Source of the DNA: Celeribacter naphthalenivorans
GTDB lineage: Bacteria; Pseudomonadota; Alphaproteobacteria; Rhodobacterales; Rhodobacteraceae
Length of the DNA: 64,000 nucleotides
Direction: 5' to 3'
NCBI RefSeq assembly: GCF_020524585.1
Contig: NZ_JAIVLK010000010.1
Span: 62,001 to 126,000 of the forward strand
In this document: positions 8,755 through 17,286 of the stretch, in pieces
Position numbering within the stretch: position 1 is the first letter of the stretch
Layout: each line of letters starts with the position of its first letter
The notes under the pieces: generated by a model
Databases searched by the model: none
What the model was told of the DNA's origin: nothing
The model's input: the letters and a program-made list of their open reading frames with translations, nothing else
Program-made: the position numbers and the translations under genes

Positions 8755-9608
8755 CACACACGCTCCATTTTCAGCCAACGTGCAGAGGCCGCATAGGCCA
8801 GCGTCACGATTGCCATGAGCACAATCGACAGCGCCGAGGCCATCGGATAATCACCGCGCCGCCCAAGCTGCAACATGATGAGCTGCGGCAGGGTCAGCTC
8901 GTTATTGCCGCCAAGGATTTGCGGCGTGATGTAGTCGCCGATGCACAGAACAAAGGTCAGGAACGCGCCCGTCATCACCCCCGGCAAAGTGAGCGGAAGG
9001 ATCACGAGGCGGATCACTTGCCATTGCGAGGCGCCCAAATCCTGCGCCGCGCGGGCGTAGTTGGGCGAGAGTTGAATGAGGTTGGAATAGATCGTCAGCG
9101 TCAAAAGCATGACGAAAAAATGCACAAATCCCGTGACGGTGGCGGCGCGGGTCGCCATGATCTGAACGGGTTCCGCCAAGAGGCCCAGCCCCACCAGCGC
9201 ATTCATCACCACGCCCTTTTCGCCCAAAACCAAAGCCCAGGAATAAGACCGCACCACATAGGAGGTCCAAAACGGCAAGACCGCCAGCAAGAGCACCATG
9301 CGCCGCCAGCGCACGGGCACGCGGGTGGCGATGATCCACGCCAAGGGCCAAGCCAGAAGCACGGAGATCACCGTCACGGTCGCGGTGATTTCCAGCGAGA
9401 CAAAGATGCCACGGCGCAAGGAGGGATCGGTGAAAATCCGAAGGTAATTTCCGAGGTCATGCCCCTGCACGATCTCGCGGCCTTCCAAATGCGCAAGGCT
9501 CATGAGCGCCATCGCCCCGAAAGGCACGGCGAAAAAGACGAGGGTCCAAAGGAGCGCGGGGGTGACGAGTGCCACCCCCTGCCGTTTTTCCTGGGCTTCG
9601 ATGCTCAT
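8754..9608 (-). CDS. ABC transporter permease, PotB-like
   Basis: First permease of the importer, 284 residues from the ATG at 9606-9608 (MSIEAQEKRQ...). This start leaves a 7-bp gap to the solute-binding protein stop; the frame is open to 9671 but that would run into the receptor gene. Hydrophobic segments begin at about residue 12, and the EAA-like loop 'AAQDLGASQWQVIRLVILP' is visible. It pairs with the PotC-like permease, overlapping it by 1-3 bases at 8754. Confidence 0.92.
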   Translation of the reverse strand: MSIEAQEKRQGVALVTPALLWTLVFFAVPFGAMALMSLAHLEGREIVQGHDLGNYLRIFTDPSLRRGIFVSLEITATVTVISVLLAWPLAWIIATRVPVRWRRMVLLLAVLPFWTSYVVRSYSWALVLGEKGVVMNALVGLGLLAEPVQIMATRAATVTGFVHFFVMLLTLTIYSNLIQLSPNYARAAQDLGASQWQVIRLVILPLTLPGVMTGAFLTFVLCIGDYITPQILGGNNELTLPQLIMLQLGRRGDYPMASALSIVLMAIVTLAYAASARWLKMERV

Positions 9609-9615
9609 GTCCGGC

Positions 9616-10665
9616 TCAGTTCTGAAGCATATCGGTCCAGAGATCCTGCATCCCCGCATCGGTGTCGGCATCCGGCACCGGGTAGAGCTGGGCGCGGGTC
9701 AGGTAGTCTGCCTGATCGTCCCAGCGCAGGATATCTTTTTGCGCCTCAGTCAGCACGTCACCGGCGGCTTTGTTTGCCGGCATGCCCCAGTAACAGGACG
9801 AGGTCGCAAGCCGCGCCTGACCTTCGGGAGAGGTGACGTATTTGATGAACTCCGCCGCCAGCTCCGGCTTTTCGGTGCCTTCGACGATGGCCAAAGATTG
9901 CGCCCAAAGCAGGCCGCCTTCTTCCGGGATGGTCCAGTCGAGATCGGGGTTCTCGGCATTGAGCACGGCGGTCAGCCATTCGCCGCCACCGATCAGCACA
10001 TCGACCTCGCCGGTCGCCAGAGCGGTCTGGCTGCCGACCACATCGGAGACCTGTTTCGAAGCGGCTTTCAATTGCATCAGCGGATCGCGCAGGCTCTCGA
10101 CCGCCGAGGCATCGAGGTCCGCCGTGGCGACACCTGCGTTCAGACCGACAAGGCCCAATACCGGCAGGTAATAGTCATAGATCGCGATGCGCCCATCGTA
10201 TTTGCCGGACCAAAGCGCTGCGAGGCTGGTCATATCCGCCGGGTCCACAGCGGATTTATTGTAGGCGACCGTGTTGTAGCCGAATTTCTCGACGGCAGCA
10301 TAGGTGGTGCCGTCAATCGTGACGTGATCGTCGAGCCGCACTTCGGGGAAATAATCGCTGGTCGGGGCGGTGCCCTCGGGCAGCGGCGCCAAAAGGCCAC
10401 GCTCCACCGCGCGCCCGACATCGACCGCGTCGATCACCATGACATCCCAGTCGCCGGGGCGCGATTGTTCCAAAAGCGTCAGACCGGCTGCGGTACCTTC
10501 GTATTCCTTCACATTCACCCGCACGTCATGGGCGGTCTCGAAGGGTTCGAGAAGTTCGGGATCGGCGTGGTCGCACCAGATCAGGGCATTGAGGTCTTCG
10601 GCATAGGCGGCCGGGGCGAGACCGGCCATGAGGGCTATGAGCGCGCAGCTGTGTTTGAAAGTCAT
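9616..10665 (-). CDS. Periplasmic polyamine-type solute-binding protein (PotD-like)
   Basis: Receptor of the complete ABC importer. The ATG at 10663-10665 is preceded by AGGAG with six intervening bases, better than the upstream in-frame ATG that touches the AGGAG. It gives 349 residues with a classic Sec signal (MTFKHSCALIALMAGLAPAAYA, cut before E-D). The mature part starts LNALIWCDHADPELL and carries PotD-class features. It is the first gene of the operon continuing to lysR (3126). The 5' leader of about 125 bases contains copy 2 of the conserved element. Confidence 0.92.
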   Translation of the reverse strand: MTFKHSCALIALMAGLAPAAYAEDLNALIWCDHADPELLEPFETAHDVRVNVKEYEGTAAGLTLLEQSRPGDWDVMVIDAVDVGRAVERGLLAPLPEGTAPTSDYFPEVRLDDHVTIDGTTYAAVEKFGYNTVAYNKSAVDPADMTSLAALWSGKYDGRIAIYDYYLPVLGLVGLNAGVATADLDASAVESLRDPLMQLKAASKQVSDVVGSQTALATGEVDVLIGGGEWLTAVLNAENPDLDWTIPEEGGLLWAQSLAIVEGTEKPELAAEFIKYVTSPEGQARLATSSCYWGMPANKAAGDVLTEAQKDILRWDDQADYLTRAQLYPVPDADTDAGMQDLWTDMLQN

Positions 10666-10785
10666 TGTCATCTCCTGTTGGCATGTCGGCTTGTTGGGTC
10701 GCCGTATGGGAAGGGCCAAGGGGAGATTGCAACGCTGTTCGCCCTCGGCTTTCTTCTGAAGTCCGGCGCAGCATGCGTTGGAGAT

Positions 10786-10868
10786 TTCATCCGATAAATA
10801 TCGCGATTAAGATGTTTGGTTTGATGAAAATCGAAGTTAGGAGACGCCACGCCGCTTTTTTCAGCGGC
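10786..10868 (-). promoter_or_regulatory. Conserved upstream element, copy 2 (before the PotD-like operon)
   Basis: Bases 10791-10839 are almost identical to 3039-3087 (four mismatches in 49). They again carry CGATAAATATCG overlapping ATCGCGAT, then TTTGAT and TCGAAGTTA. Downstream on the plus strand GCCGCT and AGCGGC (10851-10856/10863-10868) can pair across six bases. It sits about 125 bases before the receptor start codon. The two copies probably bind the same regulator, most simply the operon's own LysR protein. Confidence 0.75.
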
Positions 10869-10933
10869 TCATCCGGCCTTCGCGACAGGTTCTATGCACT
10901 CCGCCCGGCAGCTCTGCCGAGCGTCACGATGGA

Positions 10934-11461
10934 TCACAGCGGCTGAACCGCATTATAGCGCCGGTCGTGCCAGACAAGCGGTCGCGCCGCGCGGTCAAGC
11001 GCAATGCCTGACAGGCCGCCCGCAAAGAGGATGTGACTGCCCAAGTCGATCTCGCCGATCACGGCGCACTCCATCGTGGCCACGGCCTGTGTCAGACGCG
11101 GATGACCTGAGGGCCAACTGTCCCAAATTCCCTGTTCAAACCGCTGCTCCGGCGGGCGTTTCCCGGCAAAGGCATCGGCGATGTCGCGTTGCCCCTCGGC
11201 CAGCATGGCAAAGGAAAATCCCGCACGCTTTCGGATCAAGGCAGCAAGTTCTGATGTGGCATCAATCGACACAAGGATCGCGGGCGGCGCCCCCGTGAGC
11301 GACATCGCCGCCGTCACCGTGCGCCCAAGCCGCATCTCGCCCTCGCCCGCCGTCACCAAACACGCGGTTGCGGCCAGAGACGCCATGGCATCGCGGAAAT
11401 CCTGCATCTCGATCCCGCTCTCAAAGCGCGGGTCCAGCTCCAGATGTTGCACCACAGTCAT
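10934..11461 (-). CDS. Flavin reductase-like domain protein
   Basis: 175 residues with the FMN-binding split-barrel of the flavin reductase family (HpaC/NtaB/RutF type): '[18 protein letters not shown]' near the start, a [19 protein letters not shown] segment at about 48-66 and '[13 protein letters not shown]' near the end. Such proteins supply reduced flavin to a monooxygenase or act as small NAD(P)H:flavin oxidoreductases. No monooxygenase is adjacent. It overlaps the ferredoxin gene by 4 bp, so the two are made together and electron transfer between them is possible. Confidence 0.85.
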   Translation of the reverse strand: MTVVQHLELDPRFESGIEMQDFRDAMASLAATACLVTAGEGEMRLGRTVTAAMSLTGAPPAILVSIDATSELAALIRKRAGFSFAMLAEGQRDIADAFAGKRPPEQRFEQGIWDSWPSGHPRLTQAVATMECAVIGEIDLGSHILFAGGLSGIALDRAARPLVWHDRRYNAVQPL

Positions 11462-11796
11462 GATCCGCTCCCCGGCTTGGGTGAGAACAGCGTCTCGAAT
11501 TTATTCGGCACCCCGTCCATCTCACTGGCGTTGGCGGGGGGCGTGCCGATCTGGGTGATCACTGGCCAGATCTCGGCATATTTGCGGTTCATCTCGACCC
11601 ATTGTTCGGCATCCGGCTCGGTGTCCGGGCGGATCGCATCGGCGGGGCATTCGGGTTCGCAGACACCGCAGTCGATGCATTCGTCCGGGTGGATCACCAA
11701 CATGTTCTCGCCTTCGTAAAAACAATCGACGGGACAGACTTCGACGCAGTCCATGTGTTTGCAGGCGATGCAGTTTTCTAACACGACATAGGTCAT
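11458..11796 (-). CDS. fdxA: 7Fe-8S ferredoxin (FdxA family)
   Basis: 112 residues, the usual size of alphaproteobacterial FdxA. Cysteines C9, C17, C21 and C50 fit the 3Fe-4S site, and C25, C40, C43 and C46 the 4Fe-4S site ([18 protein letters not shown]). The long C-terminal tail with [13 protein letters not shown] is typical of this family. It is transcribed into a flavin reductase with a 4-bp overlap. The sodB terminator separates it from sodB, so it is likely transcribed from its own promoter in the 60-bp gap or by read-through. Confidence 0.95.
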   Translation of the reverse strand: MTYVVLENCIACKHMDCVEVCPVDCFYEGENMLVIHPDECIDCGVCEPECPADAIRPDTEPDAEQWVEMNRKYAEIWPVITQIGTPPANASEMDGVPNKFETLFSPKPGSGS

Positions 11797-11820
11797 TGGG
11801 GGGCTTCGACTTCAGAGGGC

Positions 11821-11855
11821 AAAAACGTCCCGCCCGCAGGGGGTGCGGACGGGAC
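11821..11855 (-). terminator. Rho-independent terminator of sodB
   Basis: Bases 11827-11838 and 11844-11855 form a 12-bp stem with one mismatch and a GGGGG loop. Read on the minus strand, the hairpin is followed by TTTTT (complement of 11821-11825). It lies 28 bp after the sodB stop codon and before the fdxA start. Confidence 0.85.
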
Positions 11856-11882
11856 AGGTCTGTCGCACGGGGGGGTGTGCGA

Positions 11883-12485
11883 TCAGGCCAGATTGGACTC
11901 AGCGAATTCGTAGTTCGCCAGAGTATCGAGGAAATTGGTGACGTAATCCGGGCGACGGTTGCGGAAATCAACGTAGTAGCTGTGCTCCCAGACATCGAGA
12001 CCCAAGAGAGCCGTACCTTCGCCGGTCGCCAGCGGGTTCACACCGTTGGGCGTTTTGGTCACGGCGAGCGTGCCGTCCGCTTTTTGGATCAACCATGCCC
12101 AACCGGAGCCGAACTGACCGACAGCGGCGGCTTTGAAGGCGGCTTTGAACTCGTCGACCGTGCCGAAGGCTTCGGTGATTTTGGTCTCAAGCTTGCCCGG
12201 GATGCCGCCGCCGGTCGGGGACAGAGCGTTCCAGAAGTGGATGTGGTTCCAATGCTGGCCCGCGTTATTGAAAATCGGCGCACGGGCGTCGTCGCCATAG
12301 GTCAGCGCGATGATCTCCTCAAGGCTCTTGCCTTGCAGGTCGGCATTGGCGTCGACAAAGCCATTAAGCGCGGTGACATAGGCCTGGTGGTGTTTGTCGT
12401 GGTGCAGCTCAAGCGTTTCCTGGCTCATGCCACGCTGGGCCAAAGCAGCGTGTGCGTAGCTCAGGGAGGGAAGTTCAAAGGTCAT
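11883..12485 (-). CDS. sodB: Superoxide dismutase, Fe-type
   Basis: 200-residue cytoplasmic Fe/Mn-family SOD that converts superoxide to peroxide and oxygen. Metal ligands are H28, H81, D164 (LDVWEH) and H168. Q77 in the N-terminal half (NNAGQHWNH) is the position of the active-site Gln in Fe-SODs; Mn-SODs have Gly here, so iron is the likely metal. It is transcribed away from a SufR-like Fe-S regulator with 117 bp between the start codons, so that regulator may control sodB. Confidence 0.97.
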   Translation of the reverse strand: MTFELPSLSYAHAALAQRGMSQETLELHHDKHHQAYVTALNGFVDANADLQGKSLEEIIALTYGDDARAPIFNNAGQHWNHIHFWNALSPTGGGIPGKLETKITEAFGTVDEFKAAFKAAAVGQFGSGWAWLIQKADGTLAVTKTPNGVNPLATGEGTALLGLDVWEHSYYVDFRNRRPDYVTNFLDTLANYEFAESNLA

Positions 12486-12602
12486 GTGCGTCTCCTTTCA
12501 AGGCGGGGCGGTTCTTGGCAAGTCGACCTCAGCAGGGCTTGCGTCATCGCGGCCGTCACGTTATTAAAACAAGTACGCACTTTGAAAAACATTGAGGGCA
12601 AT

Positions 12603-13340
12603 ATGTCAAGTGATGACTTGGAAAAATATCGCCAAGATGGTGATGACCCTGAAAACCGCGCGGCGACGCGCGCCTCGGATCAGTCCGCATGGTCGCCTCG
12701 CGCGCCCTCGGAGCGCATCCTGATGACCCTCAAAATGCATGGCGCGATGACCTCCGCGCAGGTCGGCAAACAGTTGCAGATCACCGGCGAGGCCGCGCGC
12801 CAACAGCTTGCCAAACTCATGGACGACGGTCTGGTCACCGAAGAGCGCCGCGCCGCCGGGCGCGGGCGCCCGGCCATCTATTGGCATCTGTCGGAAAAGG
12901 CGCAAACGCGCTTTCCCGACACCCATGCCGCGCTCACCGTCGAGATTTTGAACAACATCTCCGCCGTGCTTGGCGACGAGGCGCTGGACAAGATCATCGC
13001 CGCGCGTGAGGCCGGAACGGAGGCGCAATATCGCGCCGCGATGACCGGTTGCAGCGACTTGCCCGCCCGCGTCCACAAACTTGCGCAGCTGCGCAAGGAC
13101 GACGGCTATATGGCCACGGTCGAGGACCCCGGCGATGGCACGCTCTATCTGGTCGAAAACCATTGCCCGATCTGCGCCGCCGCGAGCATCTGTCAGGGAT
13201 TTTGCCGTGCCGAGATGGAGGTCTTTCGCGCCATTTTGGGCCCGGGCGTCCAGATCGAACGCGCCGAACATATTCTGAGCGGAGGGCGGCGCTGCACCTA
13301 TGTGATTTCCGAAGTTCAACCTGCAGAGGCGCTCGGATAA
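12603..13340 (+). CDS. SufR-like Fe-S cluster-sensing transcriptional regulator
   Basis: 245 residues from the ATG at 12603; the open frame extends far upstream but overlaps sodB, so it is not used. The N-terminal winged HTH (about 35-95, with TSAQVGKQLQITGEAARQQL) is DeoR/MarR-like as in SufR. The C-terminus has a Cys cluster C188, C191, C197, C201 and C231 (HCPICAAASICQGFC and RRCTY), which in SufR-type proteins ligates an Fe-S cluster. It is divergent from sodB and 6 bp before murB. A role as a redox/iron repressor of sodB and of itself is likely; no suf genes are in view. Confidence 0.88.
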   Translation: MSSDDLEKYRQDGDDPENRAATRASDQSAWSPRAPSERILMTLKMHGAMTSAQVGKQLQITGEAARQQLAKLMDDGLVTEERRAAGRGRPAIYWHLSEKAQTRFPDTHAALTVEILNNISAVLGDEALDKIIAAREAGTEAQYRAAMTGCSDLPARVHKLAQLRKDDGYMATVEDPGDGTLYLVENHCPICAAASICQGFCRAEMEVFRAILGPGVQIERAEHILSGGRRCTYVISEVQPAEALG

Positions 13341-13346
13341 CCCCTC

Positions 13347-14339
13347 ATGCGACTCACGGATTATTTCGACCTTTCTCCCCGCAACAGCTTCGGCTTTTCG
13401 TCTCGTGCCCGCTATGGCGCGGAGGTGACGCGTGTCGAAGAGATTGCCGAGATTGCTCAGCTTTCTGAACGTCTCGACCTGCCGCTTTATGTGCTGGGCG
13501 GGGGGAGCAATTGCCTCTTGCCGGAACGTCTGCGCGCGGTGGTGGCGGTGATGGCGATCGAGGGCTGGTGCGTCGACGACAGCGCAGAAGATCACATCAA
13601 GATCACGGCGCAAGCGGGCGAAGATTGGCCCTCTCTGGTGGCGCAGATCACGGGGGCTGGCCTCGGCGGATTGGAAAATCTCGCGGGCATTCCCGGCACG
13701 GTCGGCGCCGCGCCGATCCAGAATATCGGCGCCTATGGCGTGGAACTGTCCGATGTCTTCGCGCACCTAACCGCCTATGATCGCAAAGAGAAGAGGATGG
13801 TGACGCTGACCAAGGCCGACTGTCGGTTTGCCTATCGTCACAGCGTCTTTAAGGACCATCCGGGGCGTTACATCGTCTCTGAGGTGACCCTGCGCCTTTC
13901 CCGTCCTTGGACCCCGATTCTGAGCTATGCGGGGCTTCGCGACCTGCCCCAGCCGCAGAGGCCCGAGACGGTGATGCAGGCGGTTCTCGCGCAACGTGCG
14001 ACCAAGCTGCCGGATTGGCGGGTGCTCGGCAATGTCGGATCGTTCTTTCACAACCCTGTTGTCACGGAAGAAACATGGCGCACCCTGCCCGAGATGCCCG
14101 GACATCCGACCGACGGCGGCGTGAAGCTCTCTGCGGGCTGGCTGATCGATCACGCCGGGCTCAAAGGTCTGCGGATCGGCGATGCGGCGGTGCATGAGGG
14201 GCATGCTCTGGTGATCGTGAACCATGGGCAGGCGACATTGCCAGAGGTTCAGGCGCTGGCCAATCAGGTGATCCGCCGGGTGCGCGCCAAGTTTGGCGTC
14301 ACTTTGGTGCCCGAACCGATCACGCTTGGGAGCGGCTAA
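13347..14339 (+). CDS. murB: UDP-N-acetylmuramate dehydrogenase, type I MurB
   Basis: 330 residues. Reduces UDP-GlcNAc-enolpyruvate to UDP-MurNAc in peptidoglycan synthesis, FAD- and NADPH-dependent. FAD-binding motifs LGGGSN (at about 50-55) and 'ENLAGIPGTVGAAPIQNIGA' are clear, the reductase segment is NVGSFFHNPVV, and the C-terminal part has AAVHEGHALVI. The length and the YRHSVFK region match the E. coli type I enzyme. The shorter type II MurB is the usual one in the alphaproteobacterial dcw cluster. It is only 6 bp from the Fe-S regulator gene, unlike the dcw context, so it is probably a second or displaced MurB. Confidence 0.92.
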   Translation: MRLTDYFDLSPRNSFGFSSRARYGAEVTRVEEIAEIAQLSERLDLPLYVLGGGSNCLLPERLRAVVAVMAIEGWCVDDSAEDHIKITAQAGEDWPSLVAQITGAGLGGLENLAGIPGTVGAAPIQNIGAYGVELSDVFAHLTAYDRKEKRMVTLTKADCRFAYRHSVFKDHPGRYIVSEVTLRLSRPWTPILSYAGLRDLPQPQRPETVMQAVLAQRATKLPDWRVLGNVGSFFHNPVVTEETWRTLPEMPGHPTDGGVKLSAGWLIDHAGLKGLRIGDAAVHEGHALVIVNHGQATLPEVQALANQVIRRVRAKFGVTLVPEPITLGSG

Positions 14340-15304
14340 AGCCTCGCGGCCTCGCGCGCCGCTTTAGGACTTTGACCGAAGTGGCGCCGGAACTGACGGC
14401 TGAACAGGGACTGGTCCGAAAACCCGCATTTATAGCTGATCTGACCGATACTTTGCGACGCGTAACTCGGGTCCTGCAACAGGTGCAGCGCCATGGAGAG
14501 ACGCCTTTGGCCGATCATCTGGCGCACCGTAACGCCTTCGCGCGCGAAGACCCGGTTGAGATGTCTGAGCGAGATGTTCAGCGCCTCGGCGATCTGTCCG
14601 GGTGTAAGCGCGGGATCGGAAAGGTGATCGGCGATCCAGGCCTGAGCCGCCAGAAAATGTGGCCGCATCCGCCGATCCTGACCCGGAAAAGATGTGCCCT
14701 CCGAAGGCCCAAACAGCGCCGCGACCAATTCCAGCCCCTTGAGCACCTGATTGGGTTTGCGGGCAGTGTCGCTCAAAGACGCAAGCGCCTGTTCAGACAG
14801 CCAAGAGACGTTTTTTTTGCCGAGCTGCGCCTGTGTCGCCCGCTCAAGCCCGGTGATCTCGCGCCCGCACAACGCGGTAAATTCGCAGGTCGGCAGGGTC
14901 ATCACCATCTGCCGCACCGCGCGCGTGTAGATGCCCTGAAACGCCCGATCCGAGCGCAGCGCGAGGATTTCCCCCGCCTGCGCCGTCATCCACACGCCCC
15001 CCTGCCCATAGGTCGCCTCGCCTTCGAGCACCATGATCAACAGGACCATATCGCAAGGATCGTCGATCAGGTCCTGTTCGCTGCGCTCCACCACATGCGG
15101 CGTCACGCGCATGTCGGAGAAATGGATCGATCCGGTTTCGAAATTGCGCTGGGTGCCGTGCAGGGTTTCGACATTCACGGTGTGAAACCGCACCCGAAAC
15201 ACATTGGCCTGCGTGTAGTTTTGCCAAAGCGTCACCTGTTGATCCGGCTGCAAACCGCCGGTGTCACAGGTCGAAATATGAGACGCGTGCGCTTTGGGAC
15301 GCAT
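14336..15304 (-). CDS. AraC-family transcriptional regulator
   Basis: 322 residues from the ATG at 15304, which has GAGG nine bases upstream; the frame continues to 15370. The C-terminal AraC DNA-binding domain (about 215-320) shows both HTHs, the second with 'IGQISYKCGFSDQSLFSRQF'. The N-terminal half resembles the AraC-binding-like effector domain of XylS/FeaR-type regulators. It is divergent from the cytochrome/flavoprotein operon across 286 bp. That spacer has three CCCTC-containing repeats (about 15404, 15441 and 15463) that could be half-sites. The gene ends convergently with murB, overlapping by 3 bp. Confidence 0.88.
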   Translation of the reverse strand: MRPKAHASHISTCDTGGLQPDQQVTLWQNYTQANVFRVRFHTVNVETLHGTQRNFETGSIHFSDMRVTPHVVERSEQDLIDDPCDMVLLIMVLEGEATYGQGGVWMTAQAGEILALRSDRAFQGIYTRAVRQMVMTLPTCEFTALCGREITGLERATQAQLGKKNVSWLSEQALASLSDTARKPNQVLKGLELVAALFGPSEGTSFPGQDRRMRPHFLAAQAWIADHLSDPALTPGQIAEALNISLRHLNRVFAREGVTVRQMIGQRRLSMALHLLQDPSYASQSIGQISYKCGFSDQSLFSRQFRRHFGQSPKAAREAARL

Positions 15305-15590
15305 GGGGTGGCCTCGTGATCCAGAAATCCGGTGGCGCAGACCGCGCCTCTTCCTTTCATACGCGCCCATAGCGCCTGCATCAATGCGGAGTAGCTTTGA
15401 CGGCCCTCACAGAGGCTCTCTCGGCCTTAGCGAACCACGTCCCTCAGAGCCATAACTTTGGTCCCTCTGCGACAAGACCACCCGCCTGCGTCGTTTTATA
15501 TCTGCCTCAAAATGTCGCAATTTGTGCAGCCGGGAGTCGGGAACATCCATCGTTCGCGAGGCCGCCGGTACGGAGACCCAAGCAAACGCC

Positions 15591-16880
15591 ATGTCCTCAC
15601 CTACGCCCTCCTCCCCCTCGCCGCTCCGCCGCAAGCTGATCACAGGCGTCGCCGTCCTCGCCGTCGCCGGGATCGCAGTCGCAGGGTATATGTTCAGCCC
15701 GGTCAAACGCCAAGTTGCCGAGACGCCGATACCCGCTTTGGGGCAGCATCTCGACGATGAGATCGCGCGTGGCGCATATGTCGCCCGCGCCGCCGATTGT
15801 GCGCCGTGCCACACCGCGCCGGACGGCATTCCTTATGCGGGCGGCTTGGTGATCAACACGCCCTTTGGCAAGATGGCCAGCCCCAACATCACCCCCGACC
15901 CGGAGACCGGCATCGGCGGTTGGAGCCGCGATGAGTTTGCCAGCGCCGTGCGCGAAGGCGTGACGGCGCATCCCGGCAATCTCTACCCGACGATGACCTT
16001 TACGTCTTACACCAAGATGTCGGACGCCGACATCGACGCGCTTTACGCCTATATGATGTCGATCCCGCCGGTGACCCAAGAGGCGCCCGATCTGGAGCTG
16101 GATTTCCCGTTCAACCAGCGGCTTTTGCTGAGCGGTTGGCGCAAGCTGTTCTTCGACAACAGTGAATTCGAAGCCGACCCCGCGCTGAGCGACGAAGTGA
16201 ACCGCGGTGCCTATCTGGTGCAGGGTCCGGCGCATTGTTCCGAATGCCACACCCCGCGCAACGCCTTTGGTGCCCAAAAGGCCAGCATGATGTTGGCGGG
16301 CGCGCAGATCGACGGATTCTGGGCTCCGAACCTGACGCCGGATGCGGAAACCGGTCTGGGCAAATGGTCGGAAGACGATCTCTACACCTATCTGTCCGGC
16401 AAAGACGGCGTGCATGGCGGCCCCTTCGGCCCGATGTATGACGTGGTCGCCGAGGGCACCTCGCATCTGACCGAAAGCGACCTGCGCGCCATGGCCGCCT
16501 ACCTCCATCAGTTGGAGCCGATCCGGCACGCTACAGGTGCGGCGCTCGATCATGCCGACGCCAGCGCCTCGATCGAGCGCGGGCGCGTGGCCTACCGCGT
16601 CAACTGTTCCGCCTGTCACCGCCTGAACGGCGAAGGCGTGCCCGATTTCGCGCCCGCCATTGCCGGGCATCACGCCGTGGGCGCCTCCGCCGACAATGTG
16701 ATCGCGCCGGTGCTGACCGGCCTGTCGGACAAGGACGGGCGCATCGCGATGCCGGCCTTCCTGCTGGACGACACCTCCATCGCCGACATCGCCAACTATG
16801 TGCGCAACGCGATGAACGACACCGAAAGCGCCACTGCCACGCCCGAACAGGTCGCGGCGGCGCGTGAGACCCTTCACTGA
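15591..16880 (+). CDS. Membrane-anchored triheme cytochrome c (alcohol-dehydrogenase type)
   Basis: 429 residues from ATG 15591. An N-terminal hydrophobic anchor (about 17-34) is followed by three heme c domains: C70-APC-H74, C216-SEC-H220 and C339-SAC-H343. This is the plan of the cytochrome subunit of periplasmic alcohol/gluconate/aldehyde dehydrogenases, which passes electrons to the quinone pool or terminal oxidase. It begins an operon with a monoheme cytochrome, a Tat protein and a VAO-family flavoprotein, so it probably accepts electrons from that flavoprotein. The frame is open upstream to 15522, but the ATG at 15591 gives a normal anchor. Confidence 0.92.
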   Translation: MSSPTPSSPSPLRRKLITGVAVLAVAGIAVAGYMFSPVKRQVAETPIPALGQHLDDEIARGAYVARAADCAPCHTAPDGIPYAGGLVINTPFGKMASPNITPDPETGIGGWSRDEFASAVREGVTAHPGNLYPTMTFTSYTKMSDADIDALYAYMMSIPPVTQEAPDLELDFPFNQRLLLSGWRKLFFDNSEFEADPALSDEVNRGAYLVQGPAHCSECHTPRNAFGAQKASMMLAGAQIDGFWAPNLTPDAETGLGKWSEDDLYTYLSGKDGVHGGPFGPMYDVVAEGTSHLTESDLRAMAAYLHQLEPIRHATGAALDHADASASIERGRVAYRVNCSACHRLNGEGVPDFAPAIAGHHAVGASADNVIAPVLTGLSDKDGRIAMPAFLLDDTSIADIANYVRNAMNDTESATATPEQVAAARETLH

Positions 16881-16896
16881 GACCGCGGAGAGAGCC

Positions 16897-17286
16897 ATGC
16901 GATTTTCCAAAACCCCGCTGCGCGTCTGCGCCCTTGCCCTTGGGCTCTTGACCTTCGGGTCGGCCACAGTTGCGCAGGAGATGACCGTCGATCCGGCCGC
17001 CGCCGAAATGCAAGGCGACCGCACCGGCGCGCGTCTGGCGCAGAACACCTGTTTTCAATGCCACGGCACCGGCGTCGGCCCGGATTTGCGGCTGCAAAAG
17101 CTGGAATTTGAGACCCTGCGCCATGTCACGCGGCATGGACTGAATGCCATGCCCGCCTTCCGTGAGAGCGAAATTTCTGACGACGAGCTGCGTCAGGTGG
17201 CCGCCTATATCGCCTCCTTGCGGGTCGAGCCGGGCGAAAAACCGGGCAAGGCGCCGGGCACCGTCCACCATGTGGAGGAACATTGA
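16897..17286 (+). CDS. Small periplasmic monoheme cytochrome c
   Basis: 129 residues from ATG 16897 with GGAGAG upstream, 16 bp after the triheme cytochrome. A Sec signal (about 1-26, ending TVAQ) and a single heme site CFQCH are visible, with LNAMPAF supplying a likely Met ligand. The size and position match the cytochrome subunit of flavocytochromes such as p-cresol methylhydroxylase (PchC) or eugenol hydroxylase, which bind the VAO-type flavoprotein directly. It ends TGATG with the next gene. Confidence 0.88.
   Translation: MRFSKTPLRVCALALGLLTFGSATVAQEMTVDPAAAEMQGDRTGARLAQNTCFQCHGTGVGPDLRLQKLEFETLRHVTRHGLNAMPAFRESEISDDELRQVAAYIASLRVEPGEKPGKAPGTVHHVEEH

Noticed and set aside
11796-12602. 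Upstream extension of the SufR-like frame
   Set aside because: It runs antisense through sodB; the ATG at 12603 gives the normal family length.
15404-15467. Three CCCTC repeats in the AraC/cytochrome spacer as operators
   Set aside because: The spacing is irregular (37 and 22 bases) and the word is short; mentioned with the AraC gene but not claimed as a site.
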